Notes: generated by a model not told the origin, from the letters alone. DNA of 49,309 nucleotides from Streptococcus sp. HMSC034E03 (GCF_001811505.1 NZ_KV804982.1:65810-115118), one strand, 5' to 3'. Shown: positions 26,761-38,697, counted from the first letter of the stretch. Program-made: numbers and translations.

Positions 26761-26976
26761 ATGGAAAATCTTGTTGTCTATAAAGGAATACCTTGCAAAC
26801 TATTAGCTGCAGAGGAACCATTTCCTACAAGACTACAAATTCTCTCACCTGATTCTATTCCTCAAGCCCTTAAAGAAGGTTTTAGCTGTTGGGGTTATCC
26901 AACTGAAATCATGAAAGAAGTCACACCCGAAGAACTAGAGTGTTTGCAACATTTCGGACGATTTCCACTGAATTGA
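26761..26976 (+). CDS. Small hypothetical protein between ylxM and ffh (71 aa)
   Basis: A 71-aa soluble protein. It has a predicted small beta structure (MENLVVYKGIPCKLLAA) followed by EPFPTRLQILSPD and a helical C-terminus. I do not recognise a family. Its ATG lies two bases after the ylxM stop, and TAGGGAG just before it (inside the ylxM end) serves as ribosome-binding site. It ends 17 bases before ffh, so it is co-transcribed with the SRP genes. Tight packing suggests it is real and expressed; any role in protein targeting is only a guess from position. Confidence 0.75.
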   Translation: MENLVVYKGIPCKLLAAEEPFPTRLQILSPDSIPQALKEGFSCWGYPTEIMKEVTPEELECLQHFGRFPLN

Positions 26977-26993
26977 AAAAATAGGAGAAAATA

Positions 26994-28559
26994 ATGGCAT
27001 TTGAAAATTTAACAGAACGTTTGCAGAACGTCTTTAAAAACCTACGTAAAAAAGGAAAAATCACAGAAAGTGATATCCAAGAAGCAACCAAAGAAATTCG
27101 TCTGGCTCTTTTAGAAGCCGACGTTGCTTTACCTGTTGTCAAAGACTTTATCAAGAAGGTTCGTGAACGTGCCATTGGGCATGAAGTCATTGATACCCTC
27201 AATCCAGCTCAACAAATCATCAAGATTGTCAATGAAGAATTGACAGAAGTTCTTGGCTCAGACACTGCTGAGATTATCAAGTCACCAAAAATCCCAACTA
27301 TTATCATGATGGTCGGTTTGCAAGGGGCTGGTAAAACAACTTTTGCAGGTAAACTTGCCAATAAACTCAAAAAGGAAGAGGATGCTCGTCCTTTGATGAT
27401 TGCGGCCGACATCTATCGTCCTGCAGCTATTGACCAGCTTAAAACACTAGGACAACAAATTGATGTTCCTGTCTTTGCTCTTGGAACTGAAGTTCCTGCA
27501 GTGGAGATTGTTCGCCAAGGTTTGGAGCAAGCTAAAGCCAACCATAACGACTATGTCTTGATTGATACGGCTGGTCGTTTACAAATCGACGAGCTTCTCA
27601 TGAATGAGCTTCGTGATGTTAAAGCTCTTGCTCAACCAAATGAAATCCTTCTCGTCATCGATGCTATGATCGGTCAAGAAGCTGCTAACGTTGCGCGAGA
27701 ATTTAACGCTCAATTAGAAGTTACCGGTGTCATCCTTACCAAGATTGACGGGGACACTCGTGGTGGTGCTGCCCTTTCTGTTCGTCACATCACTGGAAAA
27801 CCTATCAAATTCACTGGTACTGGTGAAAAGATTACTGATATTGAAACCTTCCACCCTGACCGCATGGCCAGCCGTATTCTCGGTATGGGAGATATGCTGA
27901 CTCTGATTGAGAAAGCTTCCCAAGAATACGATGAGCAAAAAGCCCTTGAAATGGCTGAAAAGATGCGGGAAAACACTTTTGATTTCAACGATTTCATCGA
28001 TCAGTTGGATCAAGTGCAAAATATGGGGCCAATGGAAGATTTGCTCAAGATGATTCCTGGTATGGCCAACAATCCTGCCCTTCAAAATATGAAGGTGGAT
28101 GAAAAACAAATCGCTCGCAAACGTGCTATCGTCTCATCTATGACTCCTGAAGAACGTGAAAATCCAGATTTGCTCACTCCAAGCCGTCGTCGTCGTATTG
28201 CAGCTGGTTCTGGTAATACCTTTATCGATGTCAACAAGTTCATCAAAGACTTTAACCAAGCCAAACAACTCATGCAAGGTGTCATGTCTGGTGACATGAA
28301 CAAGATGATGAAGCAAATGGGCATCAACCCTAACAACCTTCCTAAAAACATGCCTGGTGGCATGGATATGTCAGCCCTTGAAGGTATGATGGGACAAGGT
28401 GGTATGCCGGATATGTCTGCTCTTGGAGGAGCCGGAATGCCTGATATGAGCCAGATGCTTGGTGGAGGTCTCAAGGGTAAAATCGGTGAATTTGCTATGA
28501 AGCAATCCATGAAACGCATGGCCAACAAAATGAAAAAAGCTAAGAAAAAACGCAAATAA
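26994..28559 (+). CDS. ffh: Signal recognition particle protein Ffh (SRP54)
   Basis: A 521-aa SRP GTPase that binds 4.5S/6S RNA and signal sequences and delivers ribosomes to FtsY. The N domain (about 1-90) is followed by a G domain with G1 GLQGAGKTT (108-116), DTAGR and TKIDGD motifs. The Met-rich M domain (about 330-521) ends in a long Gly/Met/Pro tail with repeated GGMPDMS-type segments and a basic end. AGGAGAA precedes the ATG. It is the third gene of ylxM-71 aa-ffh, ended by the hairpin at 28561-28582. The partner ftsY lies about 9 kb away in this window. Confidence 0.97.
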   Translation: MAFENLTERLQNVFKNLRKKGKITESDIQEATKEIRLALLEADVALPVVKDFIKKVRERAIGHEVIDTLNPAQQIIKIVNEELTEVLGSDTAEIIKSPKIPTIIMMVGLQGAGKTTFAGKLANKLKKEEDARPLMIAADIYRPAAIDQLKTLGQQIDVPVFALGTEVPAVEIVRQGLEQAKANHNDYVLIDTAGRLQIDELLMNELRDVKALAQPNEILLVIDAMIGQEAANVAREFNAQLEVTGVILTKIDGDTRGGAALSVRHITGKPIKFTGTGEKITDIETFHPDRMASRILGMGDMLTLIEKASQEYDEQKALEMAEKMRENTFDFNDFIDQLDQVQNMGPMEDLLKMIPGMANNPALQNMKVDEKQIARKRAIVSSMTPEERENPDLLTPSRRRRIAAGSGNTFIDVNKFIKDFNQAKQLMQGVMSGDMNKMMKQMGINPNNLPKNMPGGMDMSALEGMMGQGGMPDMSALGGAGMPDMSQMLGGGLKGKIGEFAMKQSMKRMANKMKKAKKKRK

Positions 28560-28560
28560 A

Positions 28561-28582
28561 AAAGGACTCAATTGAGTCCTTT
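28561..28582. terminator. Bidirectional terminator between ffh and rluD
   Basis: A perfect inverted repeat (AAAGGACTCA / TGAGTCCTTT) with A and T runs on either side follows both convergent genes directly. The stem is strong and the loop minimal. Confidence 0.9.
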
Positions 28583-28584
28583 TT

Positions 28585-29478
28585 TTATTGTTCTTTTCTA
28601 AGTTTCTCCAAGGTTTGCTTGAATATTTCTGGAATATCAGCAGTAAATTCCATAGTTTCACCAGTTCTTGGATGGGTAAATCCTAGCGTCTTTGCATGGA
28701 GAAATTGCCCATGTCCCTTTAGGGTTTTACGAGGACCGTATACCTCATCACCAGCGACAGGATGACCGATATAAGCCATGTGCACACGGATCTGATGAGT
28801 TCGTCCTGTTTCCAGTTGCAATTCTAGCAAAGTATAATCACCAAAGCGTTCTAAGACTTGGAAACGTGTCACTGCTGCTTTCCCTTTGGCAGTAACAGCT
28901 TGTTTCTTACGGTCTTTTTCGCTACGTCCAATCGGCGCCTCAATGACACCTCGGTCATTTGGAAGATTACCATGAACAATAGCCCAATATTTTCGGAGAG
29001 ATTTCTTGTCTTTCAATTCTTGAGCCAGGGCCATGTGAGCTTCATCATTTTTAGCAATCATGAGAAGTCCAGATGTATCCTTATCGATACGGTGAACAAT
29101 CCCTGGACGCAGCACACCATTGATACCAGAAAGATCCTTGATATGATACATAAGAGCATTCACCAAGGTACCACTGGTATGACCAGCACTTGGATGAACG
29201 ACCATCCCTTGAGGTTTATTAACTACTGCTACGTCCTCATCTTGGTAAATAATTTCTAAAGGAATATCTTCAGCTACATACTCCAAAACCTCTGGTTCGG
29301 GAACTTGATAGGTGATGACATCCCCCTCTTGGACCGTATACTTGGCTTTCTTAAACTGGCCGTTGACCAAGACTTGACCTAACTTGATTTGTTCGTTAGC
29401 AAGACTTCGCGACAATTCTGTCAGATCTGACAAAGCCTTGTCTAAACGTACTCCGCCTCTTTCAACTTTAATTTCCAT
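28585..29478 (-). CDS. rluD: RluD-type 23S rRNA pseudouridine synthase
   Basis: A 297-aa RluA/RluD-family enzyme that makes pseudouridines in 23S rRNA. Residues about 1-65 form an S4 RNA-binding domain. The catalytic signature [10 protein letters not shown] is at 129-138, with Asp132 as nucleophile. Other conserved motifs are [12 protein letters not shown] (about 84-95) and [17 protein letters not shown] (about 225-241). It overlaps the lspA end by 11 bases and is the last gene of a LysR-lspA-rluD operon. The family is firm; the exact target positions are assumed from RluD. Confidence 0.9.
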   Translation of the reverse strand: MEIKVERGGVRLDKALSDLTELSRSLANEQIKLGQVLVNGQFKKAKYTVQEGDVITYQVPEPEVLEYVAEDIPLEIIYQDEDVAVVNKPQGMVVHPSAGHTSGTLVNALMYHIKDLSGINGVLRPGIVHRIDKDTSGLLMIAKNDEAHMALAQELKDKKSLRKYWAIVHGNLPNDRGVIEAPIGRSEKDRKKQAVTAKGKAAVTRFQVLERFGDYTLLELQLETGRTHQIRVHMAYIGHPVAGDEVYGPRKTLKGHGQFLHAKTLGFTHPRTGETMEFTADIPEIFKQTLEKLRKEQ

Positions 29479-29929
29479 TCATTTCCTCTTTTAGCATTGC
29501 AAGCAATAACAAAACGACCCCTACTGTCAGATAACTATCAGCCACATTGAAAATCGCAAAATTGATAAAGTCTAAGTGAAACATGTCCACGACAAATCCT
29601 TGACTAACACGATCGATAAAGTTTCCCAGACCACCTGCAATAATCAACATTAAACCAAGTACCGTCCAGACGGAATCTTCTATATGCTTGTGCAAATACC
29701 AGATAGCCCCTGCCATAACTACTAGAGTAATCACCGCAAAAAACCACTGTTGATCTTGAAGCATAGAAAAAGCTGCCCCCCTATTTTGCAGATAGGTTAA
29801 ACTAACTAGATTTGGGATCCATGATTTGATTTCACCAAGAGCAATATTCTGAACGACATAAGACTTTACCAATTGATCTAAGACAATCAAGGCTGCTATA
29901 ATCCCTGCTACTATTCCTCTTTTTTTCAT
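29468..29929 (-). CDS. lspA: Lipoprotein signal peptidase
   Basis: A 153-aa inner-membrane aspartyl protease with four transmembrane helices. It removes signal peptides from diacylglyceryl-modified prolipoproteins. The catalytic dyad is Asp115 (in VVDMF) and Asp131 (in FNVADS), with GNFIDR at 102-107 also conserved. The ATG overlaps the stop of the LysR gene by four bases, and the gene overlaps rluD downstream, so all three are probably co-translated. The length is normal. Confidence 0.96.
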   Translation of the reverse strand: MKKRGIVAGIIAALIVLDQLVKSYVVQNIALGEIKSWIPNLVSLTYLQNRGAAFSMLQDQQWFFAVITLVVMAGAIWYLHKHIEDSVWTVLGLMLIIAGGLGNFIDRVSQGFVVDMFHLDFINFAIFNVADSYLTVGVVLLLLAMLKEEMNGN

Positions 29930-30834
29930 GCTTTCCTCTTCTGATCAAAATACTCTTGCATGACCTCTACAAATAAAGTCCCTGCTTGACTCAAGTCTAC
30001 TTCCTCACGTTTCACATAAACCATACGATTATTGAGATTATCATCTAATGGAATAACCGTAATTCCGTTGACACTATCGCTATCCAAGAATCCAGAACCA
30101 GTCGCATAAGCATTTGTTCTTTCAAGAATCCCATTTAAAGTAGCACGGTCTGTTACGTTAAACATTTGAGAGCTCGCACTTGTATCAACAAAGTTCTCTG
30201 AGTAATAAAGATACTCATCCTTTTCTTGCGTGAATCGAACCGTTGGTAAATCTGCCAAATCCTCCATAACCAACTCTTTTTTCTTAGCTAAGGGGTGACC
30301 TTCACGTAGATAAATGTGCGTTTGGAAAGAGATCAACTCAATTACTTCAAGACCTAATTTTTCAATCCGCTGCATGATACCTTTTTGGTTTTGATTGTTG
30401 AGGTAAATAATCCCAATCTCACTATGTCCTTGGGCTACTTCGTCCAAAATCTGAACAGTTGTAGATTCAAAAATACGAAAATTCTTATAGTCAGGATATT
30501 GTTGCGAAAAAGCTGTAATGGTTGGTGGCAAGAAATCATAGTGCTGGCTGGCTATTGAAAACTCATCTTTCTCCTCTTCAGGATTAGCATACTGGTTCTG
30601 GAAAACATCAAATCCCTTAACCAACTCTTGTGCCTTTTCATAAAATTCCATCCCACGACGTGTAAGAAAAGTTCCTGAACTGGTTCTACGAAAAATCTTG
30701 AAGCCAAGCTCTTTTTCCAAGTCTCTTACAGAAATAGATAGACTGGGTTGGCTAACGTACATCTTCTCAGCCGCTTCACGAAAAGTACCACTATTTGCAA
30801 TAGCAACAACGTAGCGTAATTGTTGAATATTCAT
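29926..30834 (-). CDS. LysR family regulator, CpsY/MtaR-like
   Basis: A 302-aa LysR-type transcription factor. The N-terminal winged helix (about 1-62; [21 protein letters not shown] and [17 protein letters not shown]) is followed by a substrate-binding-like effector domain (about 88-295). ATG at 30834 is chosen over a frame that extends 50 codons further upstream, because GAAGGAGAAATC directly precedes it. In streptococci the LysR gene next to lspA is the CpsY/MtaR type, tied to methionine supply and cell-surface traits; that link is recalled context, not visible here. It is the first gene of the operon with lspA and rluD. Confidence 0.85.
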   Translation of the reverse strand: MNIQQLRYVVAIANSGTFREAAEKMYVSQPSLSISVRDLEKELGFKIFRRTSSGTFLTRRGMEFYEKAQELVKGFDVFQNQYANPEEEKDEFSIASQHYDFLPPTITAFSQQYPDYKNFRIFESTTVQILDEVAQGHSEIGIIYLNNQNQKGIMQRIEKLGLEVIELISFQTHIYLREGHPLAKKKELVMEDLADLPTVRFTQEKDEYLYYSENFVDTSASSQMFNVTDRATLNGILERTNAYATGSGFLDSDSVNGITVIPLDDNLNNRMVYVKREEVDLSQAGTLFVEVMQEYFDQKRKA

Positions 30835-30934
30835 GATTTCTCCTTCGTTTTCTATCTTATCATTATACCATAAATAAAGCCTATCCAACAAAGGAAAATT
30901 ATGTGTCCTAGACTTCTTAGCAAAGTAAACAAAA

Positions 30935-30979
30935 AACACCTTTAAAGCTAGACCCAAAATCCAACTAAAAAGGGGTGTT
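30935..30979 (-). terminator. Terminator after sodA
   Basis: On the minus strand AACACC...TTT pairs with AAA...GGTGTT, followed by TTTTT. The loop is long (about 25 bases). It lies just after the sodA stop. Confidence 0.65.
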
Positions 30980-30990
30980 ATCAAATGCGA

Positions 30991-31596
30991 TTATTTAGCT
31001 GCTGCGTAGAGTTCGTCTACTTTATTCCAGTTGATAACTGAGAAGAAAGCTTTGATGTAGTCAGGACGAACGTTGCGGTATTTCACGTAGTAAGCATGTT
31101 CCCAAACATCCAAGCCCAAGATTGGTTTTTTACCTTCTGAGATAGGTGTGTCTTGGTTTGCAGTTGAAGTCACTTCAAGCTTACCTTCTTTGTTAACAAC
31201 CAACCAAGCCCATCCAGAACCAAAACGAGTTGTTGCTGCTGCAGTGAAGGCTACTTGGAATTCTTCGAATGAACCGAATGTTGCATCAATTGCTGCTACA
31301 AGTTCTGCTGAAGGAGCTGTTTTTTCAGGAGTCATCAATTCCCAGAAAAGAGCGTGGTTCAAGTGTCCACCACCATTGTTGATAAGCGCTTGACGGATAT
31401 CAGCTGGAATAGATTCTACGTCAGCAAGCAATGCTTCAAGGTCTTCACCGATTTCAGGGTGTTTTTCAAGAGCTGCATTAGCGTTATTTACATATGCTTG
31501 GTGGTGTTTGTCATGGTGCAAATGCATTGTTTCAGCATCGATGTATGGTTCCAAAGCGTCGTATGCGTATGGAAGATCTGGTAAGATAATAGCCAT
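30991..31596 (-). CDS. sodA: Manganese superoxide dismutase
   Basis: A 201-aa cytoplasmic Mn/Fe-family superoxide dismutase that protects this peroxide-producing, catalase-negative type of organism from superoxide. The metal ligands are His27, His81, Asp163 and His167 (in LHHDKHH, NHALFW and DVWEHAYY). GGGHLNH and the C-terminal [12 protein letters not shown] are typical of streptococcal SodA, usually annotated as manganese-dependent. AAAGAGG precedes the ATG. It has its own promoter (31628-31656) and terminator, so it is a single-gene unit downstream of holA. Confidence 0.97.
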   Translation of the reverse strand: MAIILPDLPYAYDALEPYIDAETMHLHHDKHHQAYVNNANAALEKHPEIGEDLEALLADVESIPADIRQALINNGGGHLNHALFWELMTPEKTAPSAELVAAIDATFGSFEEFQVAFTAAATTRFGSGWAWLVVNKEGKLEVTSTANQDTPISEGKKPILGLDVWEHAYYVKYRNVRPDYIKAFFSVINWNKVDELYAAAK

Positions 31597-31627
31597 CTGT
31601 AATACCTCTTTTTCTTTCTATATAAAA

Positions 31628-31656
31628 ATGATAACGTAAACATCTCGTTTTTTCAA
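31628..31656 (-). promoter_or_regulatory. sodA promoter
   Basis: On the minus strand TTGAAA (31651-31656), 17 bases and TATCAT (31628-31633) lie about 30 bases before the sodA start codon. Confidence 0.7.
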
Positions 31657-31665
31657 GTTATTTGC

Positions 31666-32703
31666 TCAATTTGACTGACTTGCAATCTGTAATAAGGCCT
31701 TCTCAAATAGGTAGCTTTTTTCATAAACTCCTGTCTTAATTTGATAGTCTGTTTGGATCAGATAGCGAATAGAATCTTGCAAGAAATTCAAGGATAAGCC
31801 TCGCGTATCTCGAAGGGCAAACTTGATTTGATAGGGATTAGGATTACGACCTAGATAGTGCCCTAAACTGCTAACCATCTGGGACTCCGTCTGACCTGAC
31901 TCTGCCAAAATCTTGACTTGTGTATAGAGTCTAAACTGCCCCAGCATAATGGCAATCAGTTTGATCTCGTCTTCACCCTGCAAGGTCAAATCTTTTACCA
32001 AATCTCGCGCCTGATCAATCTTTTTAGCGAGGATAAGCTGAGTTAAGTCAAAGATATTATCCTGCAAAGTCTTTGGTATAGCTTCAACAATGTCTTCTTC
32101 GGAAATACGGTCATCATCCTTATAAGACTGTAAGAAGAGTAGGTTTTTCTGAATTTCACTGAATTGAAAACCTGATTTGATAAGCAACTGTTCGAAGGAT
32201 TTTCCATCAAAGGAAAGTCCTTGTTCCTGAGACCACTTTTGAAAATAAGCTCGCAACTCTTGCTCTTTAGGTTCAAGAGCCTCAAACACAGTTGCATCTC
32301 TCTTGAGTAATTTGACCAACCGTCTCTTACTATCTAACTTACCTTCTACGAAAATCACTAATTTGCTGGTAGGCGATGGATTTTCTAAGTATTCTTCAAA
32401 AGACTTGAGTTCATCATCAGTTAGATAACGTTTTTTTGCAGTGGTTATATCCACAAAATGATCTAGAATGACAATTTTTTCATCCGCAAAGAAAGGAAGA
32501 CTGACCAGCTCTAGTTCCAAGCTTTTGTAGTCTACTTCTTTCATATCAAAATAAGCAAAGTTCAAATCAGCAGAATCGTAGCCGATTTGCTTTAGCACCT
32601 GAGTTTTCATGACTTCATACTGTCCTTGATCAACGCCTGTAAACAAGGTCAAACTAGGTAAGTTTGATAAAGATAGCTTTTGGCTTTCTTCTATAGCTAG
32701 CAT
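31666..32703 (-). CDS. holA: DNA polymerase III delta subunit
   Basis: A 345-aa subunit of the clamp loader, the delta wrench that opens the sliding clamp. The N-terminal domain has LTLFTGVDQGQYE (about 19-31). The middle contains ADEKIVILDHF and FVEGKLDSKRRLVK, and the C-terminal collar helices end LLQIASQSN. This is the order of the HolA family; there is no complete Walker motif, as expected for delta. The ATG at 32703 is preceded by GGAGAAG. The sequence between holA and sodA holds only the sodA promoter. Confidence 0.92.
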   Translation of the reverse strand: MLAIEESQKLSLSNLPSLTLFTGVDQGQYEVMKTQVLKQIGYDSADLNFAYFDMKEVDYKSLELELVSLPFFADEKIVILDHFVDITTAKKRYLTDDELKSFEEYLENPSPTSKLVIFVEGKLDSKRRLVKLLKRDATVFEALEPKEQELRAYFQKWSQEQGLSFDGKSFEQLLIKSGFQFSEIQKNLLFLQSYKDDDRISEEDIVEAIPKTLQDNIFDLTQLILAKKIDQARDLVKDLTLQGEDEIKLIAIMLGQFRLYTQVKILAESGQTESQMVSSLGHYLGRNPNPYQIKFALRDTRGLSLNFLQDSIRYLIQTDYQIKTGVYEKSYLFEKALLQIASQSN

Positions 32704-32736
32704 CTTCTCTCCTTTCTATTCGATAAATTCATTTCT

Positions 32737-33672
32737 CTAATCAATATAATTCAATTTACCACGGAAATCTTCAAGGCTTTCATAACCTTTTTCCGCCATG
32801 ATTTCTTTGAGTTCCTTGGTAATACGCTCAAAAGCAGCTACTCCTTCTTTATGAAGGGTAGTTCCTACTTGCACCATACTGGCACCACATAGGATATGTT
32901 CAAAGGCATCACGTCCTGTTAATACTCCACCAGTTCCGATGATCTGAATTTCTGGATTCAAGCGTTGATAAAAAGCATGGACATTAGCAAGGGCTGTTGG
33001 TTTGATGTATTCTCCACCAATCCCACCAAAGCCATTCTTAGGACGAATCACGACTGACTCATCTTCTATATAAAGACCATTTCCAATAGAGTTGACACAA
33101 TTGACAAACTTGAGCGGATATTTGTTAAAGATCGCTGCAGCCTGGTCAAAATGAACAATATCAAAATAAGGTGGAAGCTTAATTCCTAATGGTTTTGTAA
33201 AATACTCAAAGACTTCTGACAAGATACGATCTGTAGTTTCAAAGTCATAGGCAATCTGAGGTTTACCAGGAACATTTGGACATGAGAGATTGAGTTCAGT
33301 TAGACCACGAAAATCACTCTCTTGAACCTTTTTCAAAATGGTATGAGTTTCCTCTGGAGACATTCCAACTAATGATAAAAAGAAGGTACGGTTCGGTTCC
33401 TTTTCTTGTAACTCTAAAAGATAGTTTAAGTAATAATCTAAACCATTATTTGGTAGCCCCATAGAGTTGATAGAACCGAGTGGAACATCTTGATAACGTG
33501 GTTCTGGATTTCCCTGACGAAATTCCAAGGTTGCTGTTTTAGTGACAAAGGTTCCTGCTGCTGAGTTTTTGACACCTTCCAACTCCTCAACTGTCATACA
33601 AGCAACTCCTGCCGCATTCATCAAGCAATTGTCAAACTCAAAACCAGCAATCTGTGTTTTAGTTGATACCAT
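32737..33672 (-). CDS. pyrDA: Dihydroorotate dehydrogenase class 1A
   Basis: A 311-aa FMN enzyme of pyrimidine synthesis that oxidises dihydroorotate using fumarate, as in Lactococcus PyrDA. The catalytic base is Cys131 in [13 protein letters not shown] (about 127-139). Other FMN/substrate motifs are NSMGLPN (about 69-75), NCVNSIGNG and [11 protein letters not shown]. The Cys base and the sequence near the active site mark class 1A rather than the membrane-bound class 2. GGAGGAAC precedes the ATG. A TATAAT box preceded by TGG lies at 33708-33713 on the minus strand. Confidence 0.95.
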   Translation of the reverse strand: MVSTKTQIAGFEFDNCLMNAAGVACMTVEELEGVKNSAAGTFVTKTATLEFRQGNPEPRYQDVPLGSINSMGLPNNGLDYYLNYLLELQEKEPNRTFFLSLVGMSPEETHTILKKVQESDFRGLTELNLSCPNVPGKPQIAYDFETTDRILSEVFEYFTKPLGIKLPPYFDIVHFDQAAAIFNKYPLKFVNCVNSIGNGLYIEDESVVIRPKNGFGGIGGEYIKPTALANVHAFYQRLNPEIQIIGTGGVLTGRDAFEHILCGASMVQVGTTLHKEGVAAFERITKELKEIMAEKGYESLEDFRGKLNYID

Positions 33673-33814
33673 GATTCTGTTCCTCCAGATTCCTTTTTAT
33701 GTCTATTATTATACCATACTTTGACTTTTGCTTTTCAATAAAACCATTTCCATAGAAAAGGTTCGTTTTTTAGCATGTTTTGAATCAGTCATTTTAAATT
33801 GAAAGAATTTTTAG

Positions 33815-35248
<1,434 letters not shown>

Positions 35249-35264
35249 TTTCAAGTAACTACTT

Positions 35265-35288
35265 AACTCCTCACTCCTGTGAGGAGTT
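35265..35288 (+). terminator. Terminator after gdhA
   Basis: AACTCCTCAC and GTGAGGAGTT form a ten-pair stem with a TCCT loop, followed by TTTT. Confidence 0.95.
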
Positions 35289-35305
35289 TTTTCTTATACA
35301 ATAAA

Positions 35306-35333
35306 AAAGACCTATCCGAATAGATAGATCTTT
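35306..35333 (-). terminator. Terminator after alaS
   Basis: On the minus strand AAAGATCTATC and GATAGGTCTTT pair around a six-base loop with one wobble position, followed by a T run. It lies just beyond the alaS stop codon. Confidence 0.85.
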
Positions 35334-35339
35334 ATTTTC

Positions 35340-37958
35340 TTATAATTTACCTGCTACCGCATCCAACAATTCTTGGATTTTTGCTTGGTTGCTTCCTCCT
35401 GCCATGGCCATGTCTGGTTTACCACCACCACGTCCATCGACGATTGGAGCTAATTCTTTAATCACATTACCTGCATGCACTTCTTTTGTCTTGCTGGCTA
35501 CAAGGACATTGACCTTGTCACCAATGGCTGCGACAAGAACAAGCACATCTGAGTAGTCTTTTTGTTTCCAGTTATCTGCAAAGGTACGAAGGGCACCTGC
35601 ATCTGAAACAGAAACTTGGCTTGCAATATAACGGTGGCCATTTGCTTCTTGAACATTCTTGAAGACATCGCCTGCTGCCGCTGCTGCTGCTTTTTCCTTC
35701 AATTCTGCATTTTCTTTTTGCAATTGACGGAGTTGTTCTTGAAGTCCTTCAACCTTGTGAGGTACTTCTTTGAGTTGAGGAGCTTTCAAGGTTGCTGCGA
35801 CTGCTTTCAGTGCATCTTCTTGTTCACGATAAGCTTCAAAGGCTTCCTTACCAGTCACTGCCAAGATACGACGAGTTCCTGATCCGATTCCTTCTTCTTT
35901 GACAATCTTGAAGAGACCGATTTCAGAAGTGTTACCTACGTGAGTACCACCACAAAGCTCTACTGAGTAGTCACCAATGGTCACAACACGAACTTCTTTA
36001 CCATACTTCTCACCAAAGAGGGCCATAGCTCCCATTTCTTTGGCTGTGTCAATGTCTGTCTCAACAGTCTTAACTGCGATGGCTTCCCAGATCTTCTCAT
36101 TGACTTGTTGCTCAATAGCACGCAATTCTTCTGGAGTTACGGCTTGGAAATGGGTGAAGTCAAAGCGAAGGAATTCTACTTCGTTGAGTGAGCCTGCTTG
36201 AGTAGCATGGTGGCCAAGGATATTGTGAAGGGCCGCATGGAGCAAGTGAGTTGCTGTGTGGTTCTTCATGACACGGTGACGACGATTGCTATCGATGGCC
36301 AAAGTGTATTCTTGGTTCAAAGCAAGAGGAGCAAGAACTTCAACGGTGTGCAATGCTTGTCCATTTGGTGCTTTTTGAACGTCTGTCACAGTCGCTACTA
36401 CGTTTCCTTGAGCATCCAAGATTTGACCGTGGTCAGCTACTTGTCCACCCATTTCAGCATAGAATGGTGTTTCTGCAAAGATAAGAGATGCAGTTCCTTC
36501 TGTTACAGCTTCTACTTCTGCATTATCCGCTACGATAGCCACCAACTTAGAAGACAATTGGCTAGCATTGTAGTTGAAGACACTTTCTACAGTGATGTTT
36601 TGAAGGGTTTCGTTTTGCATGCCCATAGATCCGCCTTTGACAGCAGACGCACGCGCACGTTCTTGTTGTTCCTTCATGGCTGCTTCGAATCCTTCACGGT
36701 CTACAGTCATTCCTGCTTCTTCTGCGATTTCTTCTGTCAATTCCACTGGGAATCCGTATGTATCATAGAGTTTAAAGACATCTTGACCAGCAATGACAGA
36801 TTGACCTTTTTCTTTCAAGTCAGCTACGATGCCTTGGGCAAAGTGTTGACCTGAGTGAAGAGTACGGGCAAATGATTCTTCTTCGCTCTTGACGATTTTT
36901 TCGATAAAGTCACGTTTTTCAAGCACTTCTGGGTAGTAGCTTTCCATGATTTTTCCAACAGTTGGAACGAGTTTGTAAAGGAAAGGCTCGTTGATACCCA
37001 ATTTTTGACCGTGCATAGAGGCACGACGAAGGAGACGACGAAGGACATAACCACGACCTTCATTTCCTGGAAGGGCACCATCACCGATGGCAAATGAAAG
37101 TGAACGGATGTGGTCAGCGATGACCTTAAAGCTCATGTTGTCGCCATCTTGGTCATAGACCTTACCAGACAATTTCTCCACTTCACGAATGATTGGCATG
37201 AAGAGGTCTGTTTCAAAGTTAGTCTTAGCACCTTGGATAACCGCTACCAAACGCTCCAAACCAGCGCCCGTATCAATGTTCTTGTGTGGCAATTCCTTGT
37301 ATTCACTACGAGGAACAGCAGGGTCTGCGTTAAATTGTGACAAAACAATGTTCCAGATTTCGATATAACGGTCGTTTTCGATATCTTCTGCAAGCAGACG
37401 AATACCGATATTTTCCGGGTCAAAGGCTTCCCCACGGTCAAAGAAAATCTCTGTGTCTGGTCCAGACGGTCCCGCACCGATTTCCCAGAAGTTGTCTTCG
37501 ATTGGAATCAAGTGACTTGGATCCACTCCCACTTCAATCCAGCGGTTGTATGAATCTTTATCTTCTGGATAGTAGGTCATGTAAAGTTTTTCAGCTGGGA
37601 AATCAAACCATTCAGGACTTGTCAAAAGCTCATAAGCCCAAGTGATGGCTTCGTCACGGAAGTAATCACCGATTGAGAAGTTCCCCAACATTTCAAACAT
37701 GGTATGGTGACGCGCAGTTTTCCCTACGTTTTCGATATCGTTGGTACGAATAGCCTTTTGAGCATTGGTAATACGTGGATTTTCAGGGATGATGGTCCCG
37801 TCAAAGTATTTCTTAAGGGTTGCTACCCCAGAGTTGATCCACAAAAGAGTTGGGTCATTTACCGGAACCAAACTTACTGATGGTTCTACAGAGTGACCTT
37901 TGGTCGCCCAGAAATCAAGCCACATTTGGCGTACTTGTGCACTAGATAGTTGTTTCAT
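35340..37958 (-). CDS. alaS: Alanyl-tRNA synthetase
   Basis: An 872-aa class II aminoacyl-tRNA synthetase. The N-terminal catalytic core includes [16 protein letters not shown] (about 48) and [13 protein letters not shown] (about 83). The editing domain has the metal-binding HTATH (567-571) and CGGTH (669-673) motifs that clear mischarged Ser or Gly. The C-terminal DHHA1 region contains the [16 protein letters not shown] signature. Full length. The ATG is 21 bases after the LURP-one gene, so both are driven by the T-box promoter upstream. Terminator at 35306-35333. Confidence 0.97.
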   Translation of the reverse strand: MKQLSSAQVRQMWLDFWATKGHSVEPSVSLVPVNDPTLLWINSGVATLKKYFDGTIIPENPRITNAQKAIRTNDIENVGKTARHHTMFEMLGNFSIGDYFRDEAITWAYELLTSPEWFDFPAEKLYMTYYPEDKDSYNRWIEVGVDPSHLIPIEDNFWEIGAGPSGPDTEIFFDRGEAFDPENIGIRLLAEDIENDRYIEIWNIVLSQFNADPAVPRSEYKELPHKNIDTGAGLERLVAVIQGAKTNFETDLFMPIIREVEKLSGKVYDQDGDNMSFKVIADHIRSLSFAIGDGALPGNEGRGYVLRRLLRRASMHGQKLGINEPFLYKLVPTVGKIMESYYPEVLEKRDFIEKIVKSEEESFARTLHSGQHFAQGIVADLKEKGQSVIAGQDVFKLYDTYGFPVELTEEIAEEAGMTVDREGFEAAMKEQQERARASAVKGGSMGMQNETLQNITVESVFNYNASQLSSKLVAIVADNAEVEAVTEGTASLIFAETPFYAEMGGQVADHGQILDAQGNVVATVTDVQKAPNGQALHTVEVLAPLALNQEYTLAIDSNRRHRVMKNHTATHLLHAALHNILGHHATQAGSLNEVEFLRFDFTHFQAVTPEELRAIEQQVNEKIWEAIAVKTVETDIDTAKEMGAMALFGEKYGKEVRVVTIGDYSVELCGGTHVGNTSEIGLFKIVKEEGIGSGTRRILAVTGKEAFEAYREQEDALKAVAATLKAPQLKEVPHKVEGLQEQLRQLQKENAELKEKAAAAAAGDVFKNVQEANGHRYIASQVSVSDAGALRTFADNWKQKDYSDVLVLVAAIGDKVNVLVASKTKEVHAGNVIKELAPIVDGRGGGKPDMAMAGGSNQAKIQELLDAVAGKL

Positions 37959-37979
37959 ATTGTCTCCTTATTTACTTGT

Positions 37980-38465
37980 TTAATGTGATTGGCTTTCCAG
38001 CATCTCCACATAGTCAATCGCAACACAGAGGGAAATGACTAGGTCTGCATAAGCGTCCTCAAGGACCGTTACAGTGTAGGTAGAGGTCAGATGGAAGAGT
38101 TCCTTCTTAATTTCCGCAATCAACTGATCGCGATCATCCAGCAATTTGAAATCCAAATCCCAGATATTGCCCTCGATACGAAAACCTAAATTATCAAACT
38201 CATACTTATCTCGCCAGAAGGTCAACTTCTTACGAATGACAAAACTCGAGCCATCCCTAAGCTGAATCTCAAAGCGAGGAAGCAAGGTCAAGATTTCTTT
38301 ACTGATCTGACTGACCTGTTCACCATTAGCATCATAGATGGTAAAGGTTTTGGGAATCTTAAAAAATGATCCCTCCACCTGATAGGCGATTTCTCCCCTG
38401 TCATCCTTGATAGCGAAGCGTTCGCCTCCAAGACGAAACTTTTGTTTTACAAGAAATGTTTTCAT
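37980..38465 (-). CDS. LURP-one-related (YxjI/DUF567 family) protein in the alaS operon
   Basis: A 161-aa protein that fits the LURP-one/tubby-like barrel fold. It has an N-terminal MKTFLVKQKF strand, the FAIKDDRGEIAYQVEG hairpin (about 17-33) and repeated strand pairs ending in a C-terminal hydrophobic helix (about 138-155). ATG at 38465 is preceded by GGAGGTG and chosen over an upstream extension that would run into the T-box terminator. It lies between the T-box and alaS, so its expression should rise with uncharged tRNA-Ala. The biochemical function of this family is not established. Confidence 0.7.
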   Translation of the reverse strand: MKTFLVKQKFRLGGERFAIKDDRGEIAYQVEGSFFKIPKTFTIYDANGEQVSQISKEILTLLPRFEIQLRDGSSFVIRKKLTFWRDKYEFDNLGFRIEGNIWDLDFKLLDDRDQLIAEIKKELFHLTSTYTVTVLEDAYADLVISLCVAIDYVEMLESQSH

Positions 38466-38484
38466 CAACACCTCCAAAAAATCA

Positions 38485-38662
38485 AAAGACAAGCTCATAT
38501 CACGAAGGGCGAAAAACCGCGGTACCACCTTCATTCAATGAACTTGTCATTCTCTTGTTCTTATTATGCAATTGTTAAATTGAGTAGCATGAGTTTCTAG
38601 CTTAGATGGCTCGCAGCACCGCCATTTCTCTGGACTAAGACAAGTGAAAATCAATTCTCAAC
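38485..38662 (-). promoter_or_regulatory. Alanine T-box riboswitch
   Basis: The minus strand carries the T-box core AAGGTGGTACCGCGG (38517-38531), which pairs with the tRNA acceptor end. Stem I is recognisable further 5' (GGCGGTGCTGCGAGCC part). Its specifier side contains ATGCTACTC, giving GCU, an alanine codon followed by A. The terminator pairs GACAAG...TCAT with ATGA...CTTGTC and is followed by TTTTGATTTTTT; the antiterminator uses the T-box. Uncharged tRNA-Ala would allow read-through into the LURP-one gene and alaS. Confidence 0.9.
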
Positions 38663-38668
38663 TTTCTT

Positions 38669-38697
38669 ATTATATCGTTTTTTTGAGTTTGAGTCAA
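38669..38697 (-). promoter_or_regulatory. Promoter of the T-box/alaS operon
   Basis: TTGACT (38692-38697), a 17-base spacer and TATAAT (38669-38674) on the minus strand, placed directly ahead of the T-box leader. Confidence 0.9.
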
